A stretch of 64,000 nucleotides of DNA from Mangifera indica (taxonomy: Eukaryota > Streptophyta > Magnoliopsida > Sapindales > Anacardiaceae): positions 6,033,537-6,097,536 of the forward strand of contig NC_058155.1 of the NCBI RefSeq assembly GCF_011075055.1, given 5' to 3'. Below, piece after piece: positions 47,150 to 59,435 of the stretch (positions within the stretch are counted from its first letter, which is position 1; each line of letters opens with the position of its first letter). Both the position numbers and the translations under genes were made by a program. The notes under the pieces were generated by a model that was not told the origin of the DNA, ran no database searches, and saw nothing but the letters and a program-made list of their open reading frames with translations.

Positions 47150-49318
47150 TCATTCACCTCCACTATCTTGAGTATTATTTCCCGTCGTCATCGAACTATC
47201 CGTAGTTAAATCAAGCGATTCTTCATTGAAGTCCACTTTTATTTCTTGTTGTCGTAATTCGGCTCTTGTCCAATCGTCCACGCATACTTGAGCTTCAATA
47301 GATTCGAGAGCCAAACTTGATCTTCTCTCATCCAATATATTACCCCCTTGACTAAAAGTTTGTTCTACTGCGACAGTTGATACCGGTGCTGCTAGAACTT
47401 GTTTAGCAATAGCTGTCAATATTGGAAAAGTTGATGCGTGTCGACTCCACCATTCTAAAACTGGAAAGTCTTTACCTATATTGCTGTCACCAAACTCAAA
47501 AATAGTAGTTAAATAAATATCAAGCTCCGAGGTGGAGCCTAATGTTCCTCTTGGTCTTTTGCCCCTTTGCATCATAATACGATCACCATAACTCATATTT
47601 TGGGTTGATGATGGGGCAATAGGTGGTAGAGAGGAAGAAGAACCACCATAAATTAATGCATATTCAGCATAAATTTCTTTAATTAAATTCATAATATTAG
47701 TTATAGTTAATGGAATATTAACTTCATCTAATTGCAAACATTCATAATATAATGTCAAATAATCTGTGACACCATCTAATTTAAATCTAGGATCAAAAAA
47801 ACATGCAACAAGAAAAAGTTCTGGAATTATTTTATAGTAATTTAACCATTTTGTTTTCATTAAAGAAACAGCTTCTTGTAAAATAATATCTTGTTCAGCT
47901 TCTTGTAAAATAATATCTTGTTCAGCTTCTTGTAAAATAATATCTTGTTCGGCTTCTTGTAAAGCTCCAATAATATTAACAGCTTCATTTAAAAATAAAT
48001 GAGAAGTGGGATAATAAACCCCACTTAAAGTATATGTTGCATTATTAAAATTTTTTAATACATTTAAAATTTTTGAACAAATATCCCAATGTTGGGGATA
48101 TAATATAATTTGTGGCACATTTTGTGAAATAAATGAGCATAATAAATCCTTATAATCAAATGACTCGTTGAGTAATTCATATGTTGAATTCCAACGAGTC
48201 GGCACATCTTTAGGAAATCTTTTTGGTCTTTTATTATGTTGTTTACAAAATTTACCCCATTCTTTCATAATTTGGGGATGTGTCCATAAATATGAAATTA
48301 CTATTTTTATTGGACTAATAAAATTATTAAGACATTCTAAACCATCTTGTACACATAAATTTAACACATGACATGCACATCTAATATGAAAAAATCTACC
48401 ACCTAAATTAGGTTTGCAAATATCAATTAAATTATTTATTGAGGCAGTATTTGAACGTGCATTATCAAATGAAATTGAAAAAATTTTATAAAGTAATTTA
48501 TATTCTTCTAATATTCCTTTAATTATTCTATAAATATTATCAGCCGTATGTCGCTCATCAAACACCCTAAATGATAAAATTCTTTTTTGTAATAGAAAAT
48601 CATCATCTATCTAATGACAAGTTATACCCATATAAGAGTGAACTTGCCAATGGTCACTCCAAATATCACTACATAGAGATACACGTCTATTAAAATTTGT
48701 AAAAAATTGAATTAACTCTTTTTTTTGTTTTTTATATAAACTAAATAATGTTCTTTTTAATGTATTTCTTGGAATAGTTTTATATGCAGGATTTAATGCA
48801 GTTTTACAATAATTATTAAAACCTAAATTTTCACCAAAACTAAATGCTAAATGATCTATTGCTACCATTTTTGCAAATTCTTCTTTACTTTTATTATCAC
48901 TATACATAAATAAAGATTTGTGTGTAGAAGAACCATACCCGGTTATTTGTGTTTGGCCTCGGCTTTGTCCCATTTTTTCCGGATGCTTTGACTCCAAGTG
49001 CCTTTTGAATGTCCCGTATCCACCTCCTTGTTTGAATTTGTAAATTTGCCTACAATAATTGCAAGCAACATCAAAATTACCATCTTCCTTTTGTATTTTC
49101 TTGAAATGAATTTTGAAAATATCGGATGTAGGAATTTTGGGAGATTGTTGTTCCATCTCCATCTGTTGTTGATGTTGTTGTTGTTGCTCCACCTCTTCAT
49201 ATTGGTTTTCACTTTCTTGTGAATGAAAATCATCTATAAATTGATTTTCATTCACATTTGATATATGTGAATATTGACCAAATCTTCGTGAACCGGAAGA
49301 ATTTCCACTACTTGCCAT
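47150..49318 (-). pseudogene. hAT transposase (RICESLEEPER-like) with one internal stop
   Basis: One frame from ATG at 49318 to the stop at 47150, 722 codons, broken only by a TAG at 48613-48611 after GITCH; the downstream sequence (IDDDFLLQKRILSFRVFDER) is in the same frame. The N-terminus is rich in Q and E. A BED zinc finger follows (CNYCRQIYKF...HLESKHP, about residues 85-120), then the RNase-H-like core (FSISFDNARSNTASINNL, CACHVLNLCVQDGL) and the C-terminal dimerisation region (EWWSRHASTFPILTAIAKQV, VSTVAVEQTFSQGG). In related proteins the interrupted position is usually tryptophan; TGG to TAG is a single transition. Residues EAEQDIILQ are repeated three times. Function: cut-and-paste transposition. 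It could be a true null or an assembly error. Confidence 0.85.
47871..47960 (-). repeat. 27-bp in-frame minisatellite in the transposase
   Basis: Three full copies and a part of GCTTCTTGTAAAATAATATC plus TTGTTCA, starting at 47871, 47898 and 47925. On the coding strand each unit encodes EAEQDIILQ. The near-perfect identity shows recent expansion, and the frame is kept. Confidence 0.85.
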
Positions 49319-49689
49319 TTTTTGATAATAAATAAAATTAATTATATAAATAAATTATATGATTAATTATAAAAGATAATAAATAAATAATAAATAAAAT
49401 TAATTATAGAAATAAATTCTATAATTAATTATGAATTGTATAAAAAAAAATTGAAATTGAAATTAATAAAAAATTAAGAAAGAATTTAATTAAATTTAAG
49501 AAAATTTAATTGAATTGAAAGATTGAGAGAATATTAAGAGTTTAAAGAATGAGAATGAGAGTTTGAAGGATTGAGTGAGAGAGTAGAGAGATTGAGATTT
49601 GAGAAAATAGAATTTAAAGGGGTATATATAGAAAAAAAAATTTTTGAAAAAAATTAGAAATAGGGGGGGTGAATTGAAATTCCAAAAAA

Positions 49690-49801
49690 TTGCAGGGGAC
49701 CAACGGTCCCCTGCAAATTTCCTTCAAAAGGCAACGGTTCCCTGCGGTCCCCTGCAAATTTCCTTCAAAAGGCAACGGTTCCCTGTGCAGGGAACCGTTG
49801 C
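49690..49801. repeat. Subterminal repeats and hairpin of the hAT
   Basis: Two tandem copies of GGTCCCCTGCAAATTTCCTT followed by CAAAAGGCAACGGTTCCCTG, spaced by about 53 bp. Then a perfect 14-bp inverted repeat GCAACGGTTCCCTG (49772-49785) and CAGGGAACCGTTGC (49788-49801) with a 2-base loop. It lies about 250 bp inside the 5' end of the element, where transposase-binding sites or the promoter may lie. Confidence 0.7.
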
Positions 49802-50065
49802 GTTTTTAAATAAAATTAAAATCAAAATCAAAAAAATTTCAAAAAATTTTCAAATTTTTTTCGGTTCAGCACTGTAAACCACCGGTTCATAAACCGGTGT
49901 GAACCGGCGGTTCCACGGTTTCAATTTATGTGAACCGGAACCGAACCGTAGAGCCACGGTTTCGGTTCCGGTTCCGGGTCTGTCGGTTCCGGTTCCGGGT
50001 TTATCCGGGCCGGTTTCGGTCCGGTTCACGGGCCAAACCGGCCCGTGGCCAGGTCTAAATACACC

Positions 50066-50194
50066 TCCTTTGTTATTATTTCATAAGGATCCTGTGTTCT
50101 CAAAACCTTTTAAACACAAGCCAAAACTTTGTTTACTTCTGTCCTTTTTTTATCCATTTGCCCCTTTACGTGAAGCAGCAACTAGCAATTAACA
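50066..50194 (+). promoter_or_regulatory. Leader of PMEI C left downstream of the hAT
   Basis: Only 129 bp of native sequence remain between the right target duplication and the ATG. The matching upstream part (TTCTAAATACAACCCAAAAC..., 46690-46747) is now 3.3 kb away. In PMEI A the same point lies about 90 bp before the ATG, just after the candidate TATA box, so the hAT separates core promoter from coding region. Confidence 0.5.
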
Positions 50195-50818
50195 ATGCTT
50201 GCACCCAAAGTTTCAATGACTTTTCATCAGAATTCTCCTCCATTGATGATCATAACACAAGTAGTTTCCATTTCTTTCCTCTTACTTCTTCACTCTCCCT
50301 CGCCAGCTCTCGCCCTCCCGACATCAAGCACCCACAATCCATCTAGTTTAGTCGATAGCGTTTGCAAAGAAGCGAACGAAGAGGGCCATTTAAATTACAA
50401 CGATTGTGTTGCCGCTCTTATGTTAGATCCTAAAGCCTTGTCTGCAAGGAACAAGAAATTGTTGGCGAAGATCGAGCTAAACTTGGCTCTATCTAATTCC
50501 ACAAGCAGCCTAACATACATCGATGCAATGGCAAAGAAGGAAAAATCTTCACCAGCACTGAAATCGGCACTCGAGTACTGCGTTTCACAGTATAAAGATA
50601 CTGTGCAGTGTTTTAAAATGGCTTTGATGGATTTGGATGTTGATCCTGAGGCTGCAAATTATGATGCGTTTGTTGCTAATGATGGTCAATATTACTGTGG
50701 AGAACAGCTGAATTCTAAAGGGTTTCAATCCCAAGTTGTGGATTCAATTAATACTAGAAATTATTATGTGATGCTGTATAGTCGCATTGGACAAATTATT
50801 ACCAATAAGATGACCTGA
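50195..50818 (+). CDS. PMEI-domain secreted protein C
   Basis: Single exon, 207 residues. A signal peptide (about residues 1-41, with ITQVVSISFLLLLHSPSPAL) is followed by a PMEI domain: VCKEANEEGHLNYNDCVAAL, LDPKALSARNKKLLAKIELN, YIDAMAKKEKSSPALKSALE, YCVSQYKDTVQCFKMALMDL and YYCGEQLNSKGF. The N-terminal cysteine spacing is longer than in A and B, and the sequence differs more from A than A differs from B, so this is a separate subtype. The PMEI relic at 44135 belongs to the same subtype. The open frame has no defect, but the upstream hAT may have silenced it or given it a new promoter. Confidence 0.8.
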   Translation: MLAPKVSMTFHQNSPPLMIITQVVSISFLLLLHSPSPALALPTSSTHNPSSLVDSVCKEANEEGHLNYNDCVAALMLDPKALSARNKKLLAKIELNLALSNSTSSLTYIDAMAKKEKSSPALKSALEYCVSQYKDTVQCFKMALMDLDVDPEAANYDAFVANDGQYYCGEQLNSKGFQSQVVDSINTRNYYVMLYSRIGQIITNKMT

Positions 50819-51947
50819 ATTCATTGATTTGTTTAATCTGTATTTGATGAATAATGAAATAATTTTCCTGGAAATTTTGGTCTAGTAATATAATGCCAAG
50901 AATCCTTTCCTTTTTAATTCCAATAACAATTATTTGCATATATGAGGTTGTTATAACCATTAGTCATTAAAATCACTAACAAGGGTAATATTTTTAACAA
51001 GGAATCTTATATCAATAAGTGATAAGAAAATTTTCTTTTGTCTTTAAAATGTTTTAACGATGAGAAATAGATATTTAATGATCAATTTTTTTTATTAAAG
51101 TTATAAATTTATTTATTTTTTTACAAAAATATAAATAATTGATCATTAAAATCATAAAAATAACACTTATAATGACCGGATATTTATTCACTCATTATTT
51201 TCCTTTTGCTAATGTTAGTTTTTTTGATAGTGCTCATAATTTAATTTTAAAAATTAATAATTTTCTCTAACTTTATTTTGAAAGCATAACTTTTTTTCTT
51301 ACTAGGGTTTTTTCTTTTGCTCATTCAACCTCCCCTTATCTTTTAAAAAATTATAGTTACATCCCTATAGCTACATTCTCTCTTTCTGGTGACTATCTTT
51401 CCTGCACTATAAAAACAACTTGCAATAACAAGAAGAAAATAACAAGTGAATAAATATTTTGTTGTTATATGTACTTTTTTTTAAAATTTTAACAATAAAT
51501 TATTTATACTCTTATTAAAGCTAAATAAATTTATGACTTTAATAAGAGAAAAATGACTATTAAAAGTCTATTTCTTGTCGTTAACAATTATTGTTAAATG
51601 ATTATTCGTTTTAATGATAATATAAATAATTTGTCGTTAAAATCATGAAAATAGAACTTATAATTATTGGATATGTACCTATCTGTTATTTTTCACTCAC
51701 TAATGTAATTTTTTTTTTTTTGTAGTGACTGGTTCATCAAGGAATTAAAAAGTATAAATAGGTGGGACATTTTCAGCAAATTTTTAGAGGTGTTGTTCTT
51801 GTTTAGGCAAACTTCAAAATGAATATGAAATTTTAAAATAAATATAATATTTAAAATTTTTGTTAAATTTTAAAAAATTAGACCCAACCCATCTCAAAAG
51901 GCTTAGCCTCTAAGGCTGGAGAGAGTCTAGTTTGTGTTGTGGGCTTG
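50819..51947. other. Gene-free stretch after PMEI C
   Basis: AT-rich, no supported gene. Short inverted similarity around AATGATTATTCGTTTTAATG and TTTAACGATGAGAAATAG suggests a decayed transposon, but no ends could be set. Confidence 0.4.
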
Positions 51948-52120
51948 ATCCTCCAAGTGGGCCGACTCAACCCGCCTAGGCATAGCCCAGTCCCTAGTCA
52001 CAATGGGCCATGAGAGCCAGCACGACCCACTGTCATGGCCAATTGTGATTAGCCCCATTGCCAATTTGAAAGTCTTACAGTATATTGTAAGCATTTTGTG
52101 ACATGTGCTATAATTCATCA

Positions 52121-52263
52121 ATAATGTTATGTGTACATTCTTTTGATACACAAATAATTTATCATCATATGATTGAGTGTTACTTTATCTTTAATTTAAA
52201 ATTATTCAATCATATAATGATACACCATCTACGTACAAAAAATAAATACGAATAGTTTTATTA
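52121..52263. mobile_element. Palindromic MITE, copy 6
   Basis: Orthologous in position to copy 1 at 760. It begins ATAATGTTATGTGTACATTC and ends ACGAATAGTTTTATTA. Here the MITE is followed directly by host sequence; in module A the right hAT end (8248) joins the equivalent of GTTTTATTAATAAT just at this MITE edge. Confidence 0.65.
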
Positions 52264-52620
52264 ATAATTTATTTATATTTGAAAGTTGTTTGTTTGTCTT
52301 CTTTTTAAAATATAGTTATCAATCATAAATTTGTATCCATTAAAAGAGAATCTAGATTAGGAGAAGTTATTTTGGTAATTAAATATTAGCAAATTATGGC
52401 AATTTTTTAAAATATATTTTCCTTTATTATTATTTTATATTGACATCACAAAGTAAGTTATCAAAACCTTCTAAATACAACCCAAATATCTATTTATTTC
52501 TATATATTCTTGGATTCTGCATTAAAGAGTCAAGACGTCTAATTTTTATTTTTACGTAACGACATTATGTAGCCCTACATCCATTAGCCCTTCAACTCAA
52601 GCAACAACTAGCAATTAACC

Positions 52621-53039
52621 ATGAATGCACCCAGAACTTCAATGACTTTTCATCAGAATTATCCTCTACTGATGATCATAACACAAATATTTTCCATTTC
52701 TTTCATCAGAATTATCCTCTATTGATGAACTCAAGCTACATCGATGCGATGGCAAAGAAGGAAAGATCTTCACCAAGACTGAAATTGGCGCTTGAGTACT
52801 GCGTTTCAGAGTATGAATATATTGTGAATGCATTCAAAGCTTCTTTGGGCGACTTGGAGGTAGATCCTTTGTACTCAAATTATGATGCTCTAGTTGCTTA
52901 TGATGGTGCATATATCTGTGCAGACAATCTGAAATCTGAAGGGTTTCAATCTCAAGATGTGGATTCAATTAGGACTAGAAATAATTATGGGAAGATTTAT
53001 AGCGACATTGGAGGTACTATTACCAATAAGATGATCTGA
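52621..53039 (+). pseudogene. PMEI D: internally deleted copy
   Basis: The ATG and the first 28 or so codons match PMEI A, then the sequence CATCAGAATTATCCTCTATT is repeated and the frame ends in TGA soon after. The region from the end of the signal peptide to NTTSSLT is deleted. The 3' two thirds (SYIDAMAKKERSSPRLKLAL ... GGTITNKMI) is open and almost identical to PMEI A, including its 3' flank. The frame from 52722 has no signal peptide and lacks the N-terminal cysteine hairpin, so a working inhibitor is unlikely. Confidence 0.8.
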
Positions 53040-54871
53040 ATTCATTGATTTGTTTAATCCGTATTTGATGAATAATGAACTTATTTTCTTGGAAAGTTTG
53101 GTTTGATTATGTAATGCCAAAAATCCTTTGCTGTTTGATTCTAAAAAGTACTGTTTTTATACTGGAGGTTGCTACAACGATTATTCAATCATGGACTAAA
53201 CACTTCATGGTTGAATGGTTGTATTATCAACGTCCCTTTTACAGGGAACAAATTTTCAAATTGTTTATTTGAATACAGCATGTGGATAATTTAATTTTAT
53301 TAATTTGGTATATAAATGAATAATTCCATAATATATATATATATATAAAGCCCTTCACTACTCATGTTCGTCAACACATCATTTCATAGTCTTCACTTGA
53401 TCTATCTCCTAAAAAAAAGACAAAATAAAAAAATTTGAGTGATAAACACTCAATAAGTAAGAATATAATATATACTACTCTAAATTTCTATTTTGCCAGT
53501 TAGACTTGATTCACACTAAACTGATCATTGAGAGTAAATTGTTTGCTATTTTTCACTTGCTAATACAAGTTTTTTTTAACACGGAAAAAAATAAGTATTT
53601 GTAGTACAAACACATTGTTTTAAACCTTAGAAGAACAAATTCCAAATGTTTATGAAAATTTGAAAGCATTCTAGAATTGTAATATTGAAGAAATTCTGGA
53701 ATTCTTTGAATAGGTTCCTTAACTCTTTGCCATTTTGCCCAAGAAACGTTTGTGAATTGTGATTAGACCCACTGCTGGCATCTAGTGAGCATTTTGTGGC
53801 ATGTATTTTAATTCATACATATTTCAGAGTTGTTTGTTTGTCTTTTTTGCAATATATAAGGGATTTTTGGATTTAAGCTGAGTTTATTGATAGTGGGTAG
53901 TGGAATTAGTTGTTAAAGTGTTTTTATCTAATGCGAAAATTTTGCAAATCTCCTTGTTACAACGTATCATAAACAAAGAAAGAATTGAAACAATTTTAAT
54001 TTCGAAAATAACATTTTGTAATAATATTTCAATACAAAAGGAGATATGTAAGTACATGACTTTGACCAAAAAATGCTTAGTCCTGTTTATCCAAAAAATA
54101 TTCAAAAGATCACATAAAAAATATGTGCTATTATACGTATATTATGTAACAAAATATAACAATGTTTATATATGATACTAATATTTTAAAACTCAAATTA
54201 AACTGATCAGTTTGACTAAATCAGTGACAAATCAAACTTGGGACATGGCTAAAACTTTTTGTAGCCATCAAATTAAATTAACTTGAGGTTAATCGTGTGA
54301 ATCGTATCAGATTGTGATTTAGTCGTTAAATCAAATTATCTAAGCATCATGTTGACATTAATATAGCTAAAACATATTTTAAAATATTAATTATATTATG
54401 TTGACATCGTTGATGTATCTGGTTGGCCGATTCAATCAACTTACAGACCAACCCTTTACTTGGGTCAAAACCTAATTTAAGTCTAAAAACATTGTATGAT
54501 ACATCATTGGAGACATAAAATTTGAGATAAATAGTAATTTACTTTACATCTCAAGGTCATATTATTTATGGTTAGAAAAGACAACAAAGACTACACAAAA
54601 TTTAGGTTTTGGATTCAATAATGGCCTTGACTAAAGGGGAAGCCCAATGCCTAATTAAGCATACAATTATTTTCCATTAAAATTTACCATAAAAGTTCAG
54701 TACGTGGTCAAATAAACATCAATAAATTAGTATAGATGGACATAACATTGTTATAAGGTTTTGTTTTGTAGACTTTACATTCACTATTTCATTTTCTCTT
54801 AACCTCATTAAGATCAAAATTCATCTCTAAATTCTTGCAGATTTTGCCCTTTGTAATAATCAGTAACAAGC
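53040..54871. other. Gene-free stretch between PMEI D and SPH C
   Basis: Collinear with 9230-11057 of module A. It keeps about 410 bp (53350-53760) that module A has lost at the AT dinucleotide run; module B also has this sequence (about 24600-24960), so A carries the deletion. No gene is supported. Confidence 0.5.
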
Positions 54872-55291
54872 ATGAATTCATTCAACAAGCTTATCTTGTT
54901 CATGATTTTGCTACTTCCATACATGATTATGTGTGATGCTGCTTTTTTCCATTGACCTAGCAGAACTGTAAGTGTCCTTAATGGTTTGGAAACTACTTGT
55001 AAGAGCATTATCGCAGATTGCAAACTCGTTTTTGGGGTGCGCCATCCATCACTCATTCATAACATTATTGCTAAAGGTGAGACAATGAATTATCATTTTC
55101 GAGATGGGTTTTATCCACCAACTAAGTTGTATTGCAGTTTTCTATTTTCTAGTCAGAACCATAACGTCAAGATCTTCGACTCGAACATAGATGACTGCAG
55201 ACAATGCAAATGGAATATTACTTCACAATATAATCTTGCTTGTATGATTTCAGTGGTTGGTAATCGTACTTGTCTTCCATGGTCCCAATAA
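54872..55291 (+). pseudogene. SPH C: stop at codon 28
   Basis: Same length and frame as SPH A, with ATG at 54872 and the signal peptide intact. At codon 28, just after the likely cleavage region (DAAFFH), CGA/AGA of the sisters is TGA (54953-54955). The rest is open to 55291 with all family cysteines (ADCKL, LYCSF, DDCRQC, TCLPW). A start at 54986 would give a product without a signal peptide. One substitution separates it from an open gene, so the loss looks recent. Confidence 0.85.
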
Positions 55292-58200
55292 TGTCATGTA
55301 GTTTCTTTTTGTTTACTAAATCCCCTTGTTCCGGCAAGGTCGTATTAAATAAAATGCATACGTATCGTATTAAGCTTTGTATTTGTGCATTGTTTATCGT
55401 TTACCTTTTTATTTTTATTTTTAAAGAAAGTTTGATAAACTAAATAAAATGGTAATATTGCCCTTGTTTGACATCGTCTTGGTTTTAAGTTAATGGAGAT
55501 AAATCATGCACGTTCTTTCTCTTAATTTATCGTATTATTATTTGCCTTATTAATCTCGTACATAATCTCTTATCCATTTTCTATAATCATTATGTTGATG
55601 CAACACATAATGTAAGATATATGTGTCTTAAAGTTTTTTACTGTACATCAATTCTGTAATTTTCCCTAAAATAGGCATTTGAGTCTTTTCCTGATCAAGA
55701 TATGTTTAACTTTTAAGCACATAAACTCAAGGTTATTCAGTCGACTGAATTTTATTTGACTATTCATCTGTTTTAACCTTAAGATAGAGAAAATTTGTTA
55801 TACACTTGAGTATTTTTCTATCTTAATACTTCTTCGTTGATTTTGTTTTATAGATCCAAGTGTCATTTGAACATACATTCATTGGGTCTCCAACATCTAT
55901 GATGCATAAAATAAGTTTTAAATACAACATACCAAAACAACACATTTATCACACAAACCATGTACATAACCAATCAAATTTGATCAAACTTCCCACGTCT
56001 ATCTTATAACTCACTACAGACTTTAACCTCTTGACTTATATAATTGTTCATGATCAATTTAAATAGATAAAATCACCAAAAATACCACAACATTCAACAT
56101 AATGGATTAACATAATACTTAATTCTTTATACCCATATGTGCATAAACCTTCACATAAATCCATATACCTTTTTGTGTTTTTCGTAATTTTCTTTTTTTG
56201 GAAATTAACCATCTACTCTTTCTCAGTTTACCAAACCATAAAATATCATCCAAGGATCATATCAACACTACATTTTACAAAAATAGAAATCAAGTAATCC
56301 TACTTACTTGGACTTCAATAACTAGACGATTCATTACCGATAAGCCTTCTCTTCCTTAGTTAGCTAATAGCCAAAAATCTGTTTCTGCTTGTCGAAAGAA
56401 GCACGTTACTTAGCAAGAAAACTAGGTAAGAGGAACTTGAAGATTTATGGAATAACAATCTTAAATTTTGTATAAACTCTCATGAGATAACTGATTGCAT
56501 GGGTGTGCATATTAAGCATGCATGGTCACGCGATAAATCAAATGAATGGACATGCATTATTCATGCGCAAACGTTCACCTACTTAAAATTTCAAAATAAA
56601 CATATATTCATACTCTTAAGTTATGTTTCAAATACATGTATCCAGAAATACATATAAAAAGACCATCTTGCCCTTGAGATATACCTAAGAGTGTTAATTG
56701 TAGCTTTCCCATGATCAATTCCATGATTACTTTGATATATGCCCAACATTCCTACTTCAAAAGTTATATTTGATCTTGTACAAGTCTATAGATACATTTA
56801 ACCTCCAAAGGCATTAGGAATTGATTCCATTTTTTTTTTTATTTGATTCTAGTTCATGTTTTGGACATTGCCTGAGATTGAATTTATCACCTTTCTTTAT
56901 AGAAACAACCATGGTTGAACGTTTACTCATTGAAAATTTCGTGAATTGTACTTATATATACTTTCTAAAGTAGACTTATAATTTCTAATGATATTTTTCT
57001 ATATATTTCTATTTCGATAACTTAAAAAGCTTGTTTCATATCTTTCATCTCAAAATTCTTTGAGAGAAATTTTTTTGTCTCATGTAAAATGAAAATCCAT
57101 TTGTTTCAACGAGTCTTCAACCAAGAAAGACTTGAAACAAATTTTAATTTGAAAATAATATTTTATAATATATTTCATTGCATAAGAAAATATATAAATA
57201 TAAGATTTTGAGCAAAATCTTATTTTATTATATTATAAATAACGTGTCACCGTATGTATATCATCTTTTAAACAAAATATAATAGCTCTCATAAGTGATA
57301 CATCATTTGGGCATGAAAATTTGAGATGGATAGTATTACTCTTGTTTTTAATTATTTATATATAAAGGTCACAAATAGTTACACTTCATTTGATATATGA
57401 ATTTTTCATATGCTTTTTAGGATGAGTAGTATTATTCAAAATATATTATAGATATTTAAAAAGATAACAAAGAATACTAAACATTTGAAAATTTTGCCCA
57501 AATGTTAAAATTTATTAATGGTAAATTATTATGGTAAATGACTATGTCCCTCTCAAGGTTTAATGAAATAACAATTCCCACCATTTAAGTTTGAAAAAGC
57601 TATTTTCCACCCGTTTGTCAAAATCATCCATTAGTTTTAATTGTCAAAAAGGTATTGTATCATATTGTCCAAATATTATAATAGTATTAATATTAAAGTT
57701 GACAATTTTAATACAACTCATTAATCTAACTTGACATGATATGAAAAACATCATATTAGGGTTGAGTTTTTTTTTTACACGAATGTGAATTCGGGTCAAC
57801 TTGACAAGACTCAAAACAAAATAAAGTCATCTTAGGGTCTACACGAAAATAATCTGAATTAACTTGAACTAACCTGAATGCTTAGGAAACGTTTACTGTA
57901 GTCCAAATCATCTCTAACATACATATATAAAAACTTTCGCATAATCCTTCAAAACACATGATTAACAAATTGAATCCCATCACCATCATATTTGCAATAC
58001 ATAACGTTCATTAAGCAACAATAACAAACATCAATTTAATAATCCTTGATTCCCTTCAAATCCTTATCAACTAATGGCAACGGGTAAATTTTTCAGTCCA
58101 CAACAATCACATATCCATATAAGGGGTTGAGAGAATCCTATTTACCTAATAATTCTACTACAAAAAAATAAATGTTCATGGGTTGATAATTTTGGCAAAC

Positions 58201-59132
58201 TAGCCCACAAAAAAGTCCATAAAGGCATGACCCACCATGTTGGCCATGCCTTGAGCTTTCAAATTTCATGGGTTGAAACAACTCTCTAAGGTTTGCATTT
58301 CTTTGAACCTTGGCCTGCCATGGCCCATGGCATAATAAGTCGTGTCAATTTTGACATAGCCTTTTGATAGGTCTAATAATGCTCCCTGACATTGCAACCA
58401 CCATACGCTAGTACTTGTTACCACCATAACTTATGATGTATCACTAGCTTATTCAACTTTGATAGTACATCCATTACCCACATACTTGGTAGCCGCATAT
58501 GAAAACTTGTGTGTAACACATTACACCACATTTATATCAACAATTGACTATCATTGACATAAATATGGAAACAACTCTCTAAGGCATGTTGATAGAATCA
58601 AAATTTTTATAAACTTATGTATAACACATCATACCACTTTTAACCACCCCTAAACCTTCAATAATATATATATTAATAATAAACCAACACACCAACACAA
58701 AATCATCATAACTTTAGAGATAACATAATTGAAGTTCATATTCATATTTATATCAATGACAGTCATAAGATTAGATTTGTTAATTATTTTTATATAATTC
58801 CTTTCAAATATAAATATTTAATTAGTAACCCCTATAAAATACTAGCAATCATGCTTCCTTTCACCCACCTTAGTAGGTATAATATCTCATTAAATTATAA
58901 TGGAGATCATTAGGGTGACATTAAATGTTTTTTTTTCTCTCAATAAAATAATATGCACTAAGAATGGATATTAATTTATATGATAACTATGATTTTATTA
59001 GAAATAAATTTATGTTTAATCACTTAACATATCATTGGTAAACATATATTAATATTTATTTTGAATGTACATTCATGGGCTGCGAATAAATTTTCTTTGC
59101 TACTAAGAAAATTAGTACAGGCAGTTGACAAC
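55292..59132. other. Gene-free stretch between SPH C and the hAT-type MITE
   Basis: Collinear with 11478-15200 and 27255-31280. No supported gene. Confidence 0.55.
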
Positions 59133-59140
59133 AATGAAAA

Positions 59141-59435
59141 TAGGGCTGGATTCGAGCCGAGCTTCATATATGGACGACTCGAGTTTGGCTCGAGCTTGAC
59201 TCGAGCTCGGCTAATACCGGCTCATTTCAGGCTCGAGTTCGGTTCGGCTTAGCTCGGTTCATTTTTCGTTATCAAAACGACATCGTTTTTAATATATATT
59301 AGTCGAAACGACGTCATTTTGTATAAAAAATTTTTTAAAAAAATCTATCGAGCAAGCTCGAACTCGATCGAGCTTGGCCAAGCCCAGCTTATTTCGAGCT
59401 CGAGCTCAAGCTGACTCGGCTCGAGTCCAACCCTA
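59141..59435. mobile_element. hAT-type MITE upstream of helicase C
   Basis: 295 bp with inverted ends TAGGGCTGGATTCGAGCCGA and the inverse of CGGCTCGAGTCCAACCCTA, flanked by 8-bp repeats AATGAAAA (59133-59140) and AGTGAAAA (59436-59443) that differ at one base. Module A has the empty site AACAGTGAAAAGACGCG at about 15204. The interior has many CTCGAGC motifs and no open frame. Confidence 0.85.

Larger units (their letters stand above)
46756..50057 (-). mobile_element. Nearly intact hAT transposon
   Basis: 3,302 bp bounded by perfect 15-bp inverted repeats TAGACCTGGCCACGG (46756-46770; inverse at 50043-50057) and a perfect 8-bp target duplication AATACACC (46748-46755; 50058-50065). Both subterminal regions are full of GGTTCCGGTTC/CGGTTCGGAACC motifs, as expected for transposase-binding clusters. 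The transposase is on the minus strand. Perfect ends and target site point to a recent insertion. It lies between the promoter-like region and the ATG of the PMEI gene at 50195. Confidence 0.95.
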
